A stretch of 5,343 bases of DNA, from positions 1 to 5,343 of the forward strand of contig JACQEH010000051.1 in the NCBI GenBank assembly GCA_016200675.1, in the 5' to 3' direction. How positions within the stretch are numbered: position 1 is the stretch's first letter; each line of letters begins with the position of its first letter. Of the stretch, positions 4,658 through 5,343 are shown one piece after another. Below the pieces are notes generated by a model. It was not told the origin of the DNA, searched no databases, and was given only the letters and a program-made list of their open reading frames with translations. Origin of the DNA: Chloroflexota bacterium (GTDB lineage: Bacteria; Chloroflexota; Limnocylindria; Limnocylindrales; CSP1-4). The position numbers and the translations under genes are program-made.

Positions 4658-5343
4658 TCAGGGCCGGTACTCGACGCCCTTGGACGACGGGGCCGAGGCC
4701 CGCTTCGGCAGGGCCGTCCCGATGAGCGGCCGATGCGACGCGAGACCCCGCTCCCGGCAGGCGCCGGCGAGCTCGTCCACGAGGCGGACCGGGAGCGTGG
4801 GATCGGCGAAGATCGCCGTCCCGACCTGGCAGGCGGCCGCGCCGACGGCGAGGAAGTCGAGGACATCCGCCAGCTCGGTGATGCCGCCGATGGCGACGAC
4901 CGGGATGTCGACGACCTGGCAGACCTCATAGACGATCCGGAGCGCCACCGGCTTGATGGCCGGGCCCGACAGGCCGCCGTAGATGTTGCCGAGGAGCGGC
5001 CGGTCCCGGAGCGCGCCGACGGCAATGCCGGACAGCGTGTTCACCGCCGTGAGCGCGTCCGCGCCGGCGTCGGCGATCGCCCGGGCGATCGGCCGGACGT
5101 CGGCCACGTTGGGCGACAGCTTCACCAGCAGCGGCAGGTCGGTCGCCCGGCGGACGGCCGCCGTGACACCGGCTGCGGCGTCGGCATCAATCGCGAACTG
5201 GAGGCCGCCGCGACCGACGTTCGGGCACGAGATGTTGAGCTCGATCCCGGCGATGCCGGGCACCCCGTCGAGCCGCCGGACGACCTCGACGTAGTCGCCC
5301 ACCGATTCCCCGGCCACGTTGACGATGACCGGAACCTTCCAGC
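4658..5343 (-). CDS. pyrD: Dihydroorotate dehydrogenase, class 1B catalytic subunit (N-terminus outside window)
   Basis: About 228 codons of the C-terminal part are present; the gene enters from the right edge (first residues WKVPVIVNVAGES). It oxidises dihydroorotate to orotate on FMN in the cytoplasm. Seen in order are ELNISCPNVGRGG, whose cysteine at 5227-5225 is the catalytic base of class 1 enzymes; PLLVKLSPNVADV; GADALTAVNTLSG; GGLSGPAIKPVALR, for FMN and substrate binding; IPVVAIGGI; and AACQVGTAIF, the phosphate-binding end of the barrel. The active-site cysteine, rather than the serine of class 2, makes it class 1, and the AIKPVALR pattern is that of the 1B type, which normally works with an FeS/FAD subunit PyrK. 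PyrK is not in the window and could lie just upstream. The protein ends with a polar tail (LPKRASAPSSKGVEYRP). GTG at 5317 is internal, since homologous sequence continues before it. pyrE follows after 66 bases on the same strand. Confidence 0.93.
   Translation of the reverse strand, partial: WKVPVIVNVAGESVGDYVEVVRRLDGVPGIAGIELNISCPNVGRGGLQFAIDADAAAGVTAAVRRATDLPLLVKLSPNVADVRPIARAIADAGADALTAVNTLSGIAVGALRDRPLLGNIYGGLSGPAIKPVALRIVYEVCQVVDIPVVAIGGITELADVLDFLAVGAAACQVGTAIFADPTLPVRLVDELAGACRERGLASHRPLIGTALPKRASAPSSKGVEYRP

Noticed and set aside
1..5343. A new defence, mobile or CRISPR-like system
   Set aside because: No arrays, transposase, integrase, toxin-antitoxin or nuclease cluster is present. 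The MBL fragment has a housekeeping RNase-like signature, and the other genes are metabolic or lipoprotein genes.

Overview
The window is very GC-rich (about 70% by eye, not counted), and third codon positions are almost all G or C. It holds six protein-coding genes packed at bacterial density; two of them are cut by the window edges. I see no RNA gene, mobile element, CRISPR array or phage gene. The fused haem A/haem O synthase, the CX4C thioredoxin-like lipoprotein, the GTG starts and the possible leaderless starts fit a high-GC Chloroflexota-type (or related Terrabacteria) chromosome. That assignment is inference from gene style; there is no rRNA or other phylogenetic marker here.

Left third (1-2275, minus strand): the first 68 codons of an MBL-fold (beta-CASP-type) metallo-hydrolase lie downstream of a long gene that fuses CtaA (haem A synthase) to CtaB (protoheme IX farnesyltransferase). 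The 135-base gap between them is full of GC-rich inverted repeats.

Middle (2276-3446): a 124-base divergent promoter region separates ctaA-ctaB from a plus-strand gene for a secreted lipoprotein. That protein has an N-terminal beta-rich domain and a C-terminal thioredoxin-like domain with a CX4C pair. Because of its position and fold it may serve extracytoplasmic redox or copper assembly of the cytochrome oxidase that uses haem A, but this is a hypothesis only.

Right third (3447-5343, minus strand): a pyrimidine-synthesis cluster read right to left. It comprises pyrD (class 1B dihydroorotate dehydrogenase, N-terminus outside the window), then pyrE (orotate phosphoribosyltransferase), then a small lipoprotein gene whose GTG start overlaps the pyrE stop in a GTGA arrangement. 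PyrD and PyrE catalyse consecutive steps, dihydroorotate to orotate to OMP. Why a secreted lipoprotein should be translationally tied to pyrE is unclear.

The main points of interest are the two-enzyme haem fusion, the uncharacterised lipoproteins beside well-known pathways, and repeated signs of leaderless initiation. I do not see a clear new defence or mobile system. The very long ORFs antisense to ctaA-ctaB are best explained as codon-bias shadows.
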